NCBI GenBank assembly: GCA_019358875.1
Contig: JAHHIF010000012.1
Location: 62,001 to 126,000, forward strand
Length of the DNA stretch: 64,000 bases
Reading direction: 5' to 3'
Source of the DNA: Symplocastrum torsivum CPER-KK1
GTDB lineage: Bacteria > Cyanobacteriota > Cyanobacteriia > Cyanobacteriales > Coleofasciculaceae
Positions 35,041 to 44,406 of the stretch are shown piece after piece. The translations under genes were made by a program, and so were the position numbers. Position 1 is the first letter of the stretch. Each line of letters starts with the position of its first letter. The notes beneath the pieces are model-generated. The model ran no database searches. It was not told the origin of the DNA and was given only the letters and a program-made list of their open reading frames with translations.

Positions 35041-35060
35041 CTTTCATTAATTGTCTAAAA

Positions 35061-36266
35061 ATGAAGCGTTTCATTGCTATTCAAACTGGTGCGAGGCGCA
35101 ATTATGCAGTGCCGAGTATTTTAGAGAAAGCTGGGATGTTAGAAGCTTTCTATACAGACCTTTGTGCCAATACTGGATTAGGAGCGCTTCTCGATCACTT
35201 TTGCCCTCACCCTCTAAAGCGTGGTGCTTTAAGCCGACTATTAAATCGTCGCGTTCCTTCCCATATCCAGCGAAACGTCCATACATTCGACTGGGTTGCA
35301 CTTGGCTATTTAATTAGGCAGCAAATAGCTGGAGACGACGCGCTCGCTCAGCACCAGGCTCTTGCAATTTTCAACGAAGAGTTTGCTCGGGCAATGCGTT
35401 CTACAGGCTTAGGTCAGGCAACTCACATTTTTTCTATGTTTGGAGAAGGAACTAACTTTTTGGCGTTTGCTAAAAAACAAAATTTGCAAGTTATTACAGA
35501 AATTTATATTTCTCCTTTAACGCATAAAATTGTTCAAGCAGAAAGAAAGAGTTTCCCGGATATCGAGCCTATTCTATCTCAAGAGATTATCCAAGCCGAT
35601 TATGCGTCATTTGATCGGGTCTGTGAGTCAACTGATGTATTTATCGTACCATCAGAGTTTGTGGCGAGGGGGCTAGAAGAGTTTGGTATCGAGCGGAGTA
35701 AGTGTTATACAGTACCTTATGTCGTAGGGGATTCTTGGTTGAAACTCAATAATCAACCCACGAAAGGACGCATTTTATTTGTAGGAACGGCAGAACTTAG
35801 AAAGGGAATTCATAGTTTGGGAATGGCAGCCGGGAAACTCAGCCACCGCAATTATGAATTCAGGGTAGCTGGCGGCGTTTCTAGTACCATTGGTCACCAT
35901 CGACTGACTCAAAACTTAAACTTTTTAGGTCGAGTTCCTAGAGCTGATATTCAACACGAGTATGCCGGATCAGACATTTTTGTACTGCCCAGTTTAGCAG
36001 AAGGGTCAGCAGAGGTAACCTATGAGGCTCTAGCAGCAGGATTACCCGTCATTACTACTCAGGCAGCAGGATCAGTGGTTCGGGATGGCATTGAAGGATT
36101 CATTATCCCAGAGAGAGACTCAGAGGCACTAGCGAATCGAATTGAAGAACTCGTGGAAAATCGAGAATTGCGTGATCGCATGGCTGCTGCTGCTAGAGAA
36201 CGCGCCAAAGATTATACCTGGGACAAGTATGCAGAGCGATTATTAGGGGTGCTGCAAGCTGTTTAG
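35061..36266 (+). CDS. Glycosyltransferase family 4 (GT-B fold)
   Basis: 401 aa. It starts MKRFIAIQTGARRNYAVPSILEKAG. The donor half has GRILFVGTAELRKGIHSLG, FLGRVPRADIQHEYAGSDIF and PSLAEGSAEVTYEALAAGLP, the last containing the paired acidic residues of retaining GT4 enzymes. The acceptor half has a segment NFLAFAKKQNLQVITEIY, as in fucosyl/mannosyl-type enzymes. It lies 20 bp after the previous methyltransferase in the same operon. Confidence 0.9.
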   Translation: MKRFIAIQTGARRNYAVPSILEKAGMLEAFYTDLCANTGLGALLDHFCPHPLKRGALSRLLNRRVPSHIQRNVHTFDWVALGYLIRQQIAGDDALAQHQALAIFNEEFARAMRSTGLGQATHIFSMFGEGTNFLAFAKKQNLQVITEIYISPLTHKIVQAERKSFPDIEPILSQEIIQADYASFDRVCESTDVFIVPSEFVARGLEEFGIERSKCYTVPYVVGDSWLKLNNQPTKGRILFVGTAELRKGIHSLGMAAGKLSHRNYEFRVAGGVSSTIGHHRLTQNLNFLGRVPRADIQHEYAGSDIFVLPSLAEGSAEVTYEALAAGLPVITTQAAGSVVRDGIEGFIIPERDSEALANRIEELVENRELRDRMAAAARERAKDYTWDKYAERLLGVLQAV

Positions 36267-36287
36267 GTTGACAACTTGAGGAAATCA

Positions 36288-36974
36288 ATGAAAACCGATC
36301 CATTTGTTATCAAAAAATATCCAAAGTGGCATCCAATAAGGCTAGCTTTTACAGCAAGAGCAAGACTCATCGAACAGGAAGCTAGATGGAACTTTCCGAA
36401 ATACGCATTAGCGGAAAAAATTATTCCCAATCTTCCACCTGCTCCTGATGCTGATTACTCGAACACAGCCGTTACACCCGTTCAGATGCAGCATCTTTTA
36501 TATGCTCTATCGGCAACTGAGCATTTGACAGATACGGTAGTTGTTGAAGTAGGTTCCTATCGCGGTGTGACAACTCAAGTTCTGGCGAGAGCCACCGCCC
36601 GTAAGGTGATTGCCGTTGATCCTTATATTGGTTATGGCGGTAGCGATGAAGACTACCGGCTGTTTCAAAGCAACACGGCTGGTTTACTCAATCTCATTCA
36701 CGAGCGGGTGAGTTCAGGGGAAGCCGTAAGAACGTGGAAGCATGAGCCTGTGAGTCTCGTTTTCATTGATGCTCTACATGATTATGTGAATACCGGGTTT
36801 GACATTGAAGCGTGGTCATCACTAATGGTAGATGGCGGTATTTTAGCGATGCATGACACCGATCAAAAAAGCTTCGCAGGAACCAGAAAAGCAGTTTTTG
36901 ATGCTTGCCATAATGCTAAACAGTTTGCTCATCCAAATAATCTAACGTTAATTTATTTGGAGAAGAGCAATTAA
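36288..36974 (+). CDS. SAM-dependent methyltransferase (class I, Methyltransf_24 type)
   Basis: 228 aa from ATG 36288; TTGAGGA just upstream serves as its ribosome-binding site, so the TTG inside that site is not the start. SAM motif I is VVVEVGSYRGVTTQVLA, then VIAVDPYIGYGG, VSLVFIDALHDYVN (metal-dependent O-methyltransferase style) and GGILAMHDTDQ. The HDY and HDT residues suggest a divalent-metal-assisted methyl transfer. The last base overlaps the first base of the next gene. Confidence 0.82.
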   Translation: MKTDPFVIKKYPKWHPIRLAFTARARLIEQEARWNFPKYALAEKIIPNLPPAPDADYSNTAVTPVQMQHLLYALSATEHLTDTVVVEVGSYRGVTTQVLARATARKVIAVDPYIGYGGSDEDYRLFQSNTAGLLNLIHERVSSGEAVRTWKHEPVSLVFIDALHDYVNTGFDIEAWSSLMVDGGILAMHDTDQKSFAGTRKAVFDACHNAKQFAHPNNLTLIYLEKSN

Positions 36975-37828
36975 TGTATCCCGAACAACTTTTAACTCCC
37001 CTCTATCAAAACCTTTTGCGTCTCTTTGCAGGTAGAGGAGAACACACTCTTGCTAAACTCGATGCATTGCTTTTCAGGTTCCAGCGGCAAGTTACCATTT
37101 GCCGGAATGAGAATATTTCCGTTGTTCTACCTCCAGATCCGCACTTTTTCAGATACTTAATTAAATCCCACGAGCCACATATTAGTAATGCGATTACAAA
37201 GCTACTCAAAAAGGGTGATGTAGTTATTGATGTTGGGGCTAATATTGGTTACATCTCTGCCTATGCAGCAGCAGCAGTAGGAAAGCAGGGACAGGTTTTC
37301 TGTTTTGAGCCAGAAACTAAAAATTTTGAGTACCTCAAATTCAATTGTCACCTTATCCAGGAACAGGGATTCAACTGTTCAGCTTATAAGTTAGCGGCTA
37401 GTTCAGCGAATGGAAAAGCCATCTTAAATGTGCATCGGTACAGTACCTACCATGCTATAGAAGATGAATTTCATCATCTCGACAAGGTTGAAGGCAATGA
37501 AGAAATCGATACAGTAACTCTTGATGAGTGGACAGAATCACAGGGAATAAAGAAAATTTCCTTGCTCAAACTAGATACAGAAGGACACGAAGCCAAGGTT
37601 TTAGAAGGAGCAAGAAACTTATTTGAAGCAAAAGCCATTGACTTTGTAATTTTAGAGTGCCGCTCCGAGCAATTAACAAGCTTTATCGATAACTTTTGCC
37701 AAGAGTTTAACTTGCATCAGTTAGTGTGGGACGGGCATCGATGGCATAAGGCTACCCTAAAATCCCTCAGCTATAAAACTGAATGCTTGCTCTCCATACA
37801 ACCGCTTTCACCGACATCACTATGCTGA
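36974..37828 (+). CDS. FkbM-family SAM-dependent methyltransferase
   Basis: 284 aa. SAM motif I is VVIDVGANIGYISAYAA (about 75-91), followed by GQVFCFEPETKNFEYLK. The FkbM core ISLLKLDTEGHEAKVLEGA lies about 195-213 and AIDFVILECR near 220. This is a classical FkbM O-methyltransferase, the second in the cluster but only distantly similar to the one at 32436. It starts one base before the previous stop and runs a few bases into the next gene, showing tight coupling of the operon. Confidence 0.87.
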   Translation: MYPEQLLTPLYQNLLRLFAGRGEHTLAKLDALLFRFQRQVTICRNENISVVLPPDPHFFRYLIKSHEPHISNAITKLLKKGDVVIDVGANIGYISAYAAAAVGKQGQVFCFEPETKNFEYLKFNCHLIQEQGFNCSAYKLAASSANGKAILNVHRYSTYHAIEDEFHHLDKVEGNEEIDTVTLDEWTESQGIKKISLLKLDTEGHEAKVLEGARNLFEAKAIDFVILECRSEQLTSFIDNFCQEFNLHQLVWDGHRWHKATLKSLSYKTECLLSIQPLSPTSLC

Positions 37829-38487
37829 ACACTTCTAAGGAGAATCAACTCCTGTACTCGGCAGCAGAACAAGCACCTGATTTCGATAGTGATCGCGCTG
37901 CTTTACTGGGCAAATGGCTACAAAACCTTGCTTCAGTTTCGCGATCGCTAGATATCGGCTGTGCCAGTGGGGGTTTTTCAGCCCTACTGCCTGAACATGT
38001 TGAAAAATGGGGGCTTGATTTTGAGCGCCACCCAACCTTACCGAATAATTTTAACTTTCATGCCTGTGATTTTTCTCAGTCGTGGCCTGTCCCGCCAAAT
38101 TACTTTGATGTTGTCTTAGCGGGAGAAGTAATCGAACATGTCCTAGATACAGACTTATTTTTGCATCGATCTTTTGATGCACTGCGTCATGGAGGTTACC
38201 TCCTCTTGACCACACCTAACTTATCCTCTTTCGCCAATTTACGTTACTGGTTGCAAACCGATCAGTTTATGTGGGTTGATTCAGGAGCTAATCAGTTAGG
38301 ACATGTTCGTTACCTCGCTCCTAAACGGATGGAGAGCGCTCTAAAAAATGCTGGTTTTGACAACATTGTGATGAAATCTGTCTCCGGCTTAGAGAGTCTG
38401 GAATTCTTTCCACCGTTACGCCGTCTGACACAACAGCTTTTTCCTCTGAGAGGGAATCGCCTTTGTGTGATGGCTCGTAAACCTTAG
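37822..38487 (+). CDS. SAM-dependent methyltransferase (Methyltransf_11/23 type)
   Basis: 221 aa from ATG 37822; an upstream ATG at 37783 would add 13 unlikely residues. SAM motif I is SRSLDIGCASGGFSALLP, motif IV is YFDVVLAGEVIEHVLDTDLF, and motif VI is GGYLLLTTPNLSSF. The EVIEHV and TTPN residues are typical of UbiE/UbiG-like methyltransferases that act on small or lipid-linked acceptors. It is third of four methyltransferases encoded within 5 kb. Confidence 0.85.
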   Translation: MLNTSKENQLLYSAAEQAPDFDSDRAALLGKWLQNLASVSRSLDIGCASGGFSALLPEHVEKWGLDFERHPTLPNNFNFHACDFSQSWPVPPNYFDVVLAGEVIEHVLDTDLFLHRSFDALRHGGYLLLTTPNLSSFANLRYWLQTDQFMWVDSGANQLGHVRYLAPKRMESALKNAGFDNIVMKSVSGLESLEFFPPLRRLTQQLFPLRGNRLCVMARKP

Positions 38488-38507
38488 TCTTTCAATAAAT
38501 TGTCTTG

Positions 38508-39686
38508 ATGAAAACGACTAATGCTACATCAGGACGTTGCAAATTAGTTGTTCTAGATGCCAATTTCTACTGGACAGAACAACTCTTTTCTGCTTGTCAT
38601 GATTTTGCCGATATTCTCCTGTTGTACCCCCTAGATTTCCGTGCCTTCCGCAAACAGTACGGTCGTTACTATATTGAGCTTCAACCCCAGCTTGTATCTG
38701 AAGGGATTTGGAACCAGCGAATTTGTTGTCCTCCGGGTTGGCTCTTTCATTACTGGCCTTTAACTCGACGCTTCTTTACTCACCTGATTCGCCAATTTCA
38801 GGGTACTAATCCTTTGATTTTTGCATTTAGCTACCCTTACTACTACAGCTTAGTGCGAGAACTAAAAGCGCACTCAATTTATTACAACATTGATGATTAT
38901 CGCCAGTATTGGCCAGGTCGTGAGTCTCAGACGCCAGCAGTGGAGCAGCAGGCAGTTATCCATGCAGATCTTACTTTGTGTGTGGCTCACCATCGAACTA
39001 ATTACTTAAGACAGGAATGTTCATCGCAGGCTCATAAAATTGTCCACATTCCTCATGGTTGTTCGCCAGAATTTATGGTTGAGCGTCCACTGACACAATC
39101 TAAGTCGCTACCAGCACAACTGCAAACCTACTCTCGTCCAATTGCAGGATATGTTGGTGCCTTAAATTATCGCTTTGACTTTCATTACTTAGCGAGGGTA
39201 GCTGAACAAATACCCGATATCACAATCATTCTGGGAGGTTCTATTCCTCAGCCAAGTGAAGATTCTCCGGAATGGTGGCAGGGAGTAGAACAGGTTCGTC
39301 GTTTGCCGAACGTTCACTTTATTGGTCGGGTTCCCCATAATCGGCTGGGTGAATACTTGCAATCCTTTGATGTCCTTTTAATGCTGTATTCTTCATGCAA
39401 TTTTAATCTGAATGCCTGTCCGACAAAACTTTGGGACTACATGGGAACTTCACTGCCCATTGTGGCAAACAATGTAGTGCCAGAGGTGAACTTGTGGCAT
39501 CATCTGATACTCGTTTCAGAAAATCCAGAAGAGTTTGCCAAAAATATTAGATTCGGGTTGGCAAATTCAAATTGGCGATCGCAAGAGCGATTGGAGGTGG
39601 CACAAGCTCATACTTGGAAAATGCAAGCTCACAAACTCTATCATCTGCTGGAGGAAAAAGGATGGATATCCCAACAAAGCAGTTGA
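38508..39686 (+). CDS. Glycosyltransferase (GT-B fold, GT4-like)
   Basis: 392 aa from ATG 38508. The N-terminal half has a YYNIDDYRQYWPGRE segment. The donor half has PIAGYVGALNYRFDFHYL, NVHFIGRVPHNRLGEYLQSFDVLL and a C-terminal TKLWDYMGTSLPIVANNV. The canonical E-x7-E motif is replaced by a CPTKLWDYMG stretch, as in the subset of GT4-like enzymes resembling TuaH/WsaF. The 3' end overlaps the following gene by 25 bp in another frame. Confidence 0.82.
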   Translation: MKTTNATSGRCKLVVLDANFYWTEQLFSACHDFADILLLYPLDFRAFRKQYGRYYIELQPQLVSEGIWNQRICCPPGWLFHYWPLTRRFFTHLIRQFQGTNPLIFAFSYPYYYSLVRELKAHSIYYNIDDYRQYWPGRESQTPAVEQQAVIHADLTLCVAHHRTNYLRQECSSQAHKIVHIPHGCSPEFMVERPLTQSKSLPAQLQTYSRPIAGYVGALNYRFDFHYLARVAEQIPDITIILGGSIPQPSEDSPEWWQGVEQVRRLPNVHFIGRVPHNRLGEYLQSFDVLLMLYSSCNFNLNACPTKLWDYMGTSLPIVANNVVPEVNLWHHLILVSENPEEFAKNIRFGLANSNWRSQERLEVAQAHTWKMQAHKLYHLLEEKGWISQQSS

Positions 39687-40801
39687 GAGTATTACACATT
39701 TGCCAAAGAGATGACCCGGCTACAGGCGGTGCTGTCCGTGTAGCTGCTGAGTATGTGAAACACTTACCCAACTATGAGGTAGATGCTCACTGTCTCTTCC
39801 TTTATGGTTCTCCAGGTTGTTTCCAAACCGAACTGGGCGAACATCGCACTCATTACTTAAGGATTCAGAATTCACGGGAATTTCTCAAATTTAGGCGCTT
39901 ACTCCACTTTCTCCACAAGTTTCAGCCCCAGATTATCCATCATCACGATGGCTTACTCTGGTCGCATCTGCTGACCTTCTCTCATCGAGGTGTCGTTAAG
40001 ATCGCTCATGCTCATCTAGGTGCAGAGAGTGGAGGATTGCTTTCACGCAGCGCTTTAGCAGCTTGGTTACAACGTCAATCCACAGACCTCTTAATTGGCA
40101 TCACTGAAGATACCCGCAAAAGCCATATTGAGCAGGGAAGATATATCGCCAATCGCACTCAAGTTCTCTACAACGGTGTTGATCGCGATCGCTTCTACCC
40201 GCCTACTGATACTGAACGTGCGATCGCACGTCGTCAGTTTGGATTGCCTACTGATATTCCTGTGATTGGATTTGTCGGTCGCCTGCACTGTCAAATGAAA
40301 GGAACCGATGATTTTTTAAAAGCGATCGCGCTTTTACCCTCTCATTTCTGGGCTTTAGTCGTTGGTGCTGGTCCGGATGCTGATAATCTCAAGCAGTTAG
40401 CGACGACGTTGGGGATTGCTGAACGAGTTGTCTTTACTGGAATAGTAGAAAACCCCACACCTGCGTATCACTCAATGGATGTCTTCTGTCTCACCTCTCA
40501 TTGGGAACCGTTTGGTCTGGTAGTCGCTGAAGCTATGGCTTGTCGAGTTCCTGTCGTTGGGCTTCCTTGTCAAGGGGGAGTTAATGAGTTGCTTACTCCG
40601 GAGACAGGTTGTGTTCTCCCGTATAGAGATTTAGAAGCAATGGCTCAGGCTGTTATTGAGGCGATTAAGTATCCAGAACGCTGGTATCAGCGTCACACCA
40701 AAGCTGCCTCAGTGCTGGAACACAACCACAACTGGGAAAAAAACACCTCGCGCTTGGCTCAGCTCTACAAAGAGGTACTCAACAAAGCGACCGATATTTA
40801 A
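39662..40801 (+). CDS. Glycosyltransferase family 4 (GT-B fold)
   Basis: 379 aa from ATG 39662, placed by GGAGGAAAAAG upstream; the frame's earlier ATG at 39572 lies inside the preceding gene. Landmarks are HICQRDDPATGGAVRVAAEY, IIHHHDGLLWSHLL, VIGFVGRLHCQMKGTDDF, and the E-x7-E motif in SHWEPFGLVVAEAMACRVP. This is a typical retaining transferase adding a sugar to the growing repeat. Confidence 0.9.
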   Translation: MDIPTKQLRVLHICQRDDPATGGAVRVAAEYVKHLPNYEVDAHCLFLYGSPGCFQTELGEHRTHYLRIQNSREFLKFRRLLHFLHKFQPQIIHHHDGLLWSHLLTFSHRGVVKIAHAHLGAESGGLLSRSALAAWLQRQSTDLLIGITEDTRKSHIEQGRYIANRTQVLYNGVDRDRFYPPTDTERAIARRQFGLPTDIPVIGFVGRLHCQMKGTDDFLKAIALLPSHFWALVVGAGPDADNLKQLATTLGIAERVVFTGIVENPTPAYHSMDVFCLTSHWEPFGLVVAEAMACRVPVVGLPCQGGVNELLTPETGCVLPYRDLEAMAQAVIEAIKYPERWYQRHTKAASVLEHNHNWEKNTSRLAQLYKEVLNKATDI

Positions 40802-40806
40802 CGTAA

Positions 40807-42105
40807 ATGGTTGACCTATACCTTTACTTACTAATAGTGATCTGTCTTGGTCTATTAGGTTGGGGTCTGATTCGACCTGAGAGAGTTTACCAATATCCCT
40901 TCTTTATGGGTGGTATTTTCGTCTCCTTTATCTTGCCGCAGGCGATCGCGCTAATCAATAAACCTGGCCCAGTCAGTCAAGAGGCACTAGAAAGGGTTTT
41001 CTTGATGTCATGCCTTTGTGCTGCCATGTGCTGGTTTGGCTATCAGTTACCGCCAAGTCGGAATTTGATCAAAAAACTCGACCTAGCAATTGACACCAAG
41101 AAGCTTTTTCAGGGGGGTATCGTCTTTGTTTTAATTGGCTATGTGTCCTACTTTTTAATAATGCGGCAACCTGAAGCTGCCAGAGAAAATACTCAGTGGA
41201 CTGGCATTATCACAATTTATGCATTCTTTAGTACGCTTATTTATCCAGGTCTTACGATTCTTCTGTCATCTACTTTGCGGCATCCAACTATCAGCAAATT
41301 AATCTTAACCGCTTTTGCAGCCGCACTTCCTCTTCACACTATTATTTTATATGGGCGTCGTGAACCTACTGCTACCTTTATTCTGACCATAGGACTTTCC
41401 CTTTATTTCATTCGTAAATTAGTTCCTCCTAGATGGTTAGTTATAAGTTTTGTAGTCATTGCTTTATTTGCAATTCCTTTGACAGGTACTTATCGTGCGA
41501 TAGCAAAAACGGGAGATTGGAGTCAACTTCAAGAAATCCAACCCTTAGAAACACTTGAGAATTTTGTCAAAAATCAGGAAATATTAGAATTAAAAAATGC
41601 CGCGCTCCTCATGGATGCCGCTGTTAGAACAAATCAATATGGTTATGGAATAGAGTATTGGAATTCATTAATATTCCGTTTTGTTCCAGCTCAGTTAGTT
41701 GGAGCAAATTTTAAAAAACTCCTGCAAATCGAGTTAGCTAATTATGATTTAGAAACTCTGTATAGATACAAAATGACGACTGGAATAACTATAACGGGAA
41801 TTGGCGATGCATTTACTCAATTCGACTACATGGGGTGTCTCTTCTTTTTCTGTTTAGCATGGTTTTTTAAAACCTTGTGGTTTTCAGCAAATTACAAAAA
41901 TAGTATTACGAGCCAAATCTTTTATGTCAGCTTATTCAGTCCATCTATGCTATCTGTTACTCATGGGACTGTAGGATTTATTCCTGACTTTGTATTTAAT
42001 TTAATTTTTCTATCTTTGGTAATTATATATGCTTCCCGTAAGCCTATGTACAAAGGTTTGAATGTCAGCGTCGATAATATGCTCGAAAAGCAAATCAAGT
42101 ATTAA
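40807..42105 (+). CDS. Wzy-type O-antigen/exopolysaccharide polymerase
   Basis: 432 aa with about ten to twelve membrane helices and a large central hydrophilic loop (about 250-330, PLETLENFVKNQEI..LRTNQYGYGIEYW). The profile with GLIRPERVYQYPFFMGG, TILLSSTLRHPT, LYGRREPTATFILTIGL and GDAFTQFDYMG is that of oligosaccharide repeat-unit polymerases. It would join flipped repeat units on the periplasmic side, taking over from the Wzx-like protein. The assignment rests on topology and gene context, since these polymerases share little sequence. Confidence 0.75.
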   Translation: MVDLYLYLLIVICLGLLGWGLIRPERVYQYPFFMGGIFVSFILPQAIALINKPGPVSQEALERVFLMSCLCAAMCWFGYQLPPSRNLIKKLDLAIDTKKLFQGGIVFVLIGYVSYFLIMRQPEAARENTQWTGIITIYAFFSTLIYPGLTILLSSTLRHPTISKLILTAFAAALPLHTIILYGRREPTATFILTIGLSLYFIRKLVPPRWLVISFVVIALFAIPLTGTYRAIAKTGDWSQLQEIQPLETLENFVKNQEILELKNAALLMDAAVRTNQYGYGIEYWNSLIFRFVPAQLVGANFKKLLQIELANYDLETLYRYKMTTGITITGIGDAFTQFDYMGCLFFFCLAWFFKTLWFSANYKNSITSQIFYVSLFSPSMLSVTHGTVGFIPDFVFNLIFLSLVIIYASRKPMYKGLNVSVDNMLEKQIKY

Positions 42106-42145
42106 AGTGATCCATGTTTTGGATATTAGATTTATACATTGAGTC

Positions 42146-43321
42146 ATGAAAATAGTTATATGTTGGCCAAGTTTTGGACCATATCACCTCGCAAGGCTCC
42201 AGGCTTCATTTGATTTTTTGAGTAGTAAAGGTATAGAACTTATTGGTCTAGCAACGGCTAGTAGTAGTGAAACTTATAAGTGGAAAACAGTAAATAAAGA
42301 TACAGAAATTGAGCTGCGAGTGGCTTTCCCAAATTGTTCTTACTTCAAAATCTTGCCGGGTGAAATGAAACGGGCTATCCATTCTATTCTGGATGAGATT
42401 AATCCCAACGCAGTAGTAATCTCAGGCTATAGCCTTAAGGATTCGCAAGCTGCGATGGCTTGGTGCTTGTCGCGCAGACGATTGGCAATCCTGATGTCCG
42501 AAAGCAAGGCTGATGATTCTCCACGTCATCCAATCAAGGAGTTGTTTAAGCGATATCTGATCTCGAAGTTTGATGCTGCCATTTGCGGTGGTACACCTCA
42601 TCTGGGCTATTTGGAGCAGTTGGGGATGCCGTCAGAGCGCATTTTCCAGAAATATGATGTAGTGGACAATAAGTACTTTGAACTAGAGTCAGCTCTACAT
42701 AGGGCAGATAAAAGCTTATCTATAGGGTTGCCTGGACTCGATGATAGGCGGACTTATTTCTTGGCATCGAGTCGCTTTATTAAAAGAAAGAATCTTCCGC
42801 GATTGTTTCAGGCTTATAAGATTTATCGAAATCGCCAACCAGATGGATGGCGTCTAATTGTGATGGGTAGTGGAGAGGAAGAAACCAAGTTGAAGCGAAT
42901 GATTTCAGAAGAGGCGATTCCTGATGTTGTCTTTCCAGGTTTCCGACAGATTAATGAGCTGCCTGCTTACTATGCCCATGCTGGTGCGTTCGTCCATCCA
43001 GCGCTCAATGAGCAGTGGGGATTAGTTGTGAACGAAGCGATGGCCTGTGGTCTCCCTATCTTGAGTGCCGCTTCGGTGGGGTGTGCTTACGACCTTATAA
43101 AAGAAGGAGAGAACGGCTTTAAGTTCAACCCAGAAAATGTAACTGAGATGGCACAGGCAATGGAACGGACAGCTTCTAATTCAACAGCTCGTGATGTCAT
43201 GGGACATCGGTCGAGAGAGATTATTTCTGATTGGACTCCCCAACACTTTGCTAAGAATCTTTGGAAAGCCATTCTAGCGGGACAGAACAGGGGTAACCCT
43301 CAAAAGGAAATTTTCACATGA
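42146..43321 (+). CDS. Glycosyltransferase family 4 (GT-B fold)
   Basis: 391 aa. It starts MKIVICWPSFGPYHLARLQ. The donor part has SRFIKRKNLPRLFQAYKIY, GWRLIVMGSGEEETKLKRM, VVFPGFRQINELPAYYAHA and PALNEQWGLVVNEAMACGLP, with the E-x7-E motif. It overlaps the following APH-like gene by 4 bp, which ties it to the two genes after it. Confidence 0.9.
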   Translation: MKIVICWPSFGPYHLARLQASFDFLSSKGIELIGLATASSSETYKWKTVNKDTEIELRVAFPNCSYFKILPGEMKRAIHSILDEINPNAVVISGYSLKDSQAAMAWCLSRRRLAILMSESKADDSPRHPIKELFKRYLISKFDAAICGGTPHLGYLEQLGMPSERIFQKYDVVDNKYFELESALHRADKSLSIGLPGLDDRRTYFLASSRFIKRKNLPRLFQAYKIYRNRQPDGWRLIVMGSGEEETKLKRMISEEAIPDVVFPGFRQINELPAYYAHAGAFVHPALNEQWGLVVNEAMACGLPILSAASVGCAYDLIKEGENGFKFNPENVTEMAQAMERTASNSTARDVMGHRSREIISDWTPQHFAKNLWKAILAGQNRGNPQKEIFT

Positions 43322-44388
43322 GTACATCTGTGTCATCTCATTACCCTAGTGGCACTGCACTATCAAACGGCTATCGTCTGGTTCGCCTTGCCGAGTGTCC
43401 TATTATTGCACTGCCAGCCAATGCTAGACAGATGAAGCTTGCAGGCTTACGATGCTACCAAGCCAGCACCATCAGACGAATAATTTTCAGTTGGGGCATG
43501 CGTCTAGCTATAGTAACAGGAGCCGATATGCTGCTGTCTAAGTATGTCGATTCCTCCTTAGAGCGATTACTGCCATTCGACTTTGCCAGTTGGCTCGATT
43601 CGATCTGTGAATTCCTCGGCGAACCATTGGCTAAGGCGGTCGTCGTGTGGCCACCACAACGCAATCGCGGGCGGGTATACGTTCACCTACTCGGCCCTGA
43701 CACCAAGCCCCTTGCGTTTATCAAGCTCTCGCTGAACGCTTATAATGACCAGCTTCTGCTCGCCGAAGCCAATGCGCTGGTCGAGCTTGAAGCGATTGGG
43801 TTACACAAGTTCCGCATACCATCCGTCCTACAAGTAGGGAGCTTTGAGAATCATTCATATCTGATTTTCCAACCTCTACCAGTTGATGCAAAACCCGTCA
43901 ATGCCTCATGGGACACCTTCCCATACCAGTGCATAAGAGAATATGCCGGACCCGATCAGCTTTTGTATGGTGAGCAATTGAGGGAACTCGTCTGGTGGCA
44001 AAGATTCTGGGAAGTTACACAAGCAGAGTCGGCGTTCGCTCAGGAGGTTCGACATCTTCAGGAGCTTCCACTGCGGGTTTGTCGCGTTCATGGGGATCTT
44101 ACAGGCGCAAACATAGCCTGGGTAGACGGTCAACTCTGGATATTCGATTGGGAGGAGAGCTGTACTCAGGCACCGCACATGACAGATGAGATTGCTTTTT
44201 TCTTCGGACTTAATCAGCGCCAGTTCCTTTCCAATCCGCTTTTGGGGCTGCGTGCATTGACCGCACGATATCTGTCTCAATCAAGCCAGGAGCATCGCTG
44301 GAATGTTGTGATGGCGTTGGCATTTCTTCATGGTGCCAAGATGAGCGTGGCTACCGCTTTGGTAAGCCACTGGGATAAGTTGGAATAA
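43318..44388 (+). CDS. Aminoglycoside phosphotransferase-fold (APH/choline-kinase-like) protein
   Basis: 356 aa. The C-terminal domain has the kinase landmarks of the APH superfamily: Lys136 in FIKLSLN, Glu150, the catalytic loop HGDLTGANIAW (258-268, Brenner HxDxxxxN) and the metal-binding D277 in IFDWEE. The substrate cleft is not predictable. By context it may phosphorylate a sugar or lipid-linked acceptor, or act as a glycan kinase. No HIP1 site was seen in this gene or the following methyltransferase, and their GC content looks higher than in the neighbours, which suggests recent transfer as a pair. Confidence 0.78.
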   Translation: MSTSVSSHYPSGTALSNGYRLVRLAECPIIALPANARQMKLAGLRCYQASTIRRIIFSWGMRLAIVTGADMLLSKYVDSSLERLLPFDFASWLDSICEFLGEPLAKAVVVWPPQRNRGRVYVHLLGPDTKPLAFIKLSLNAYNDQLLLAEANALVELEAIGLHKFRIPSVLQVGSFENHSYLIFQPLPVDAKPVNASWDTFPYQCIREYAGPDQLLYGEQLRELVWWQRFWEVTQAESAFAQEVRHLQELPLRVCRVHGDLTGANIAWVDGQLWIFDWEESCTQAPHMTDEIAFFFGLNQRQFLSNPLLGLRALTARYLSQSSQEHRWNVVMALAFLHGAKMSVATALVSHWDKLE

Positions 44389-44406
44389 TTTTTAGGAGAA
44401 AAACCA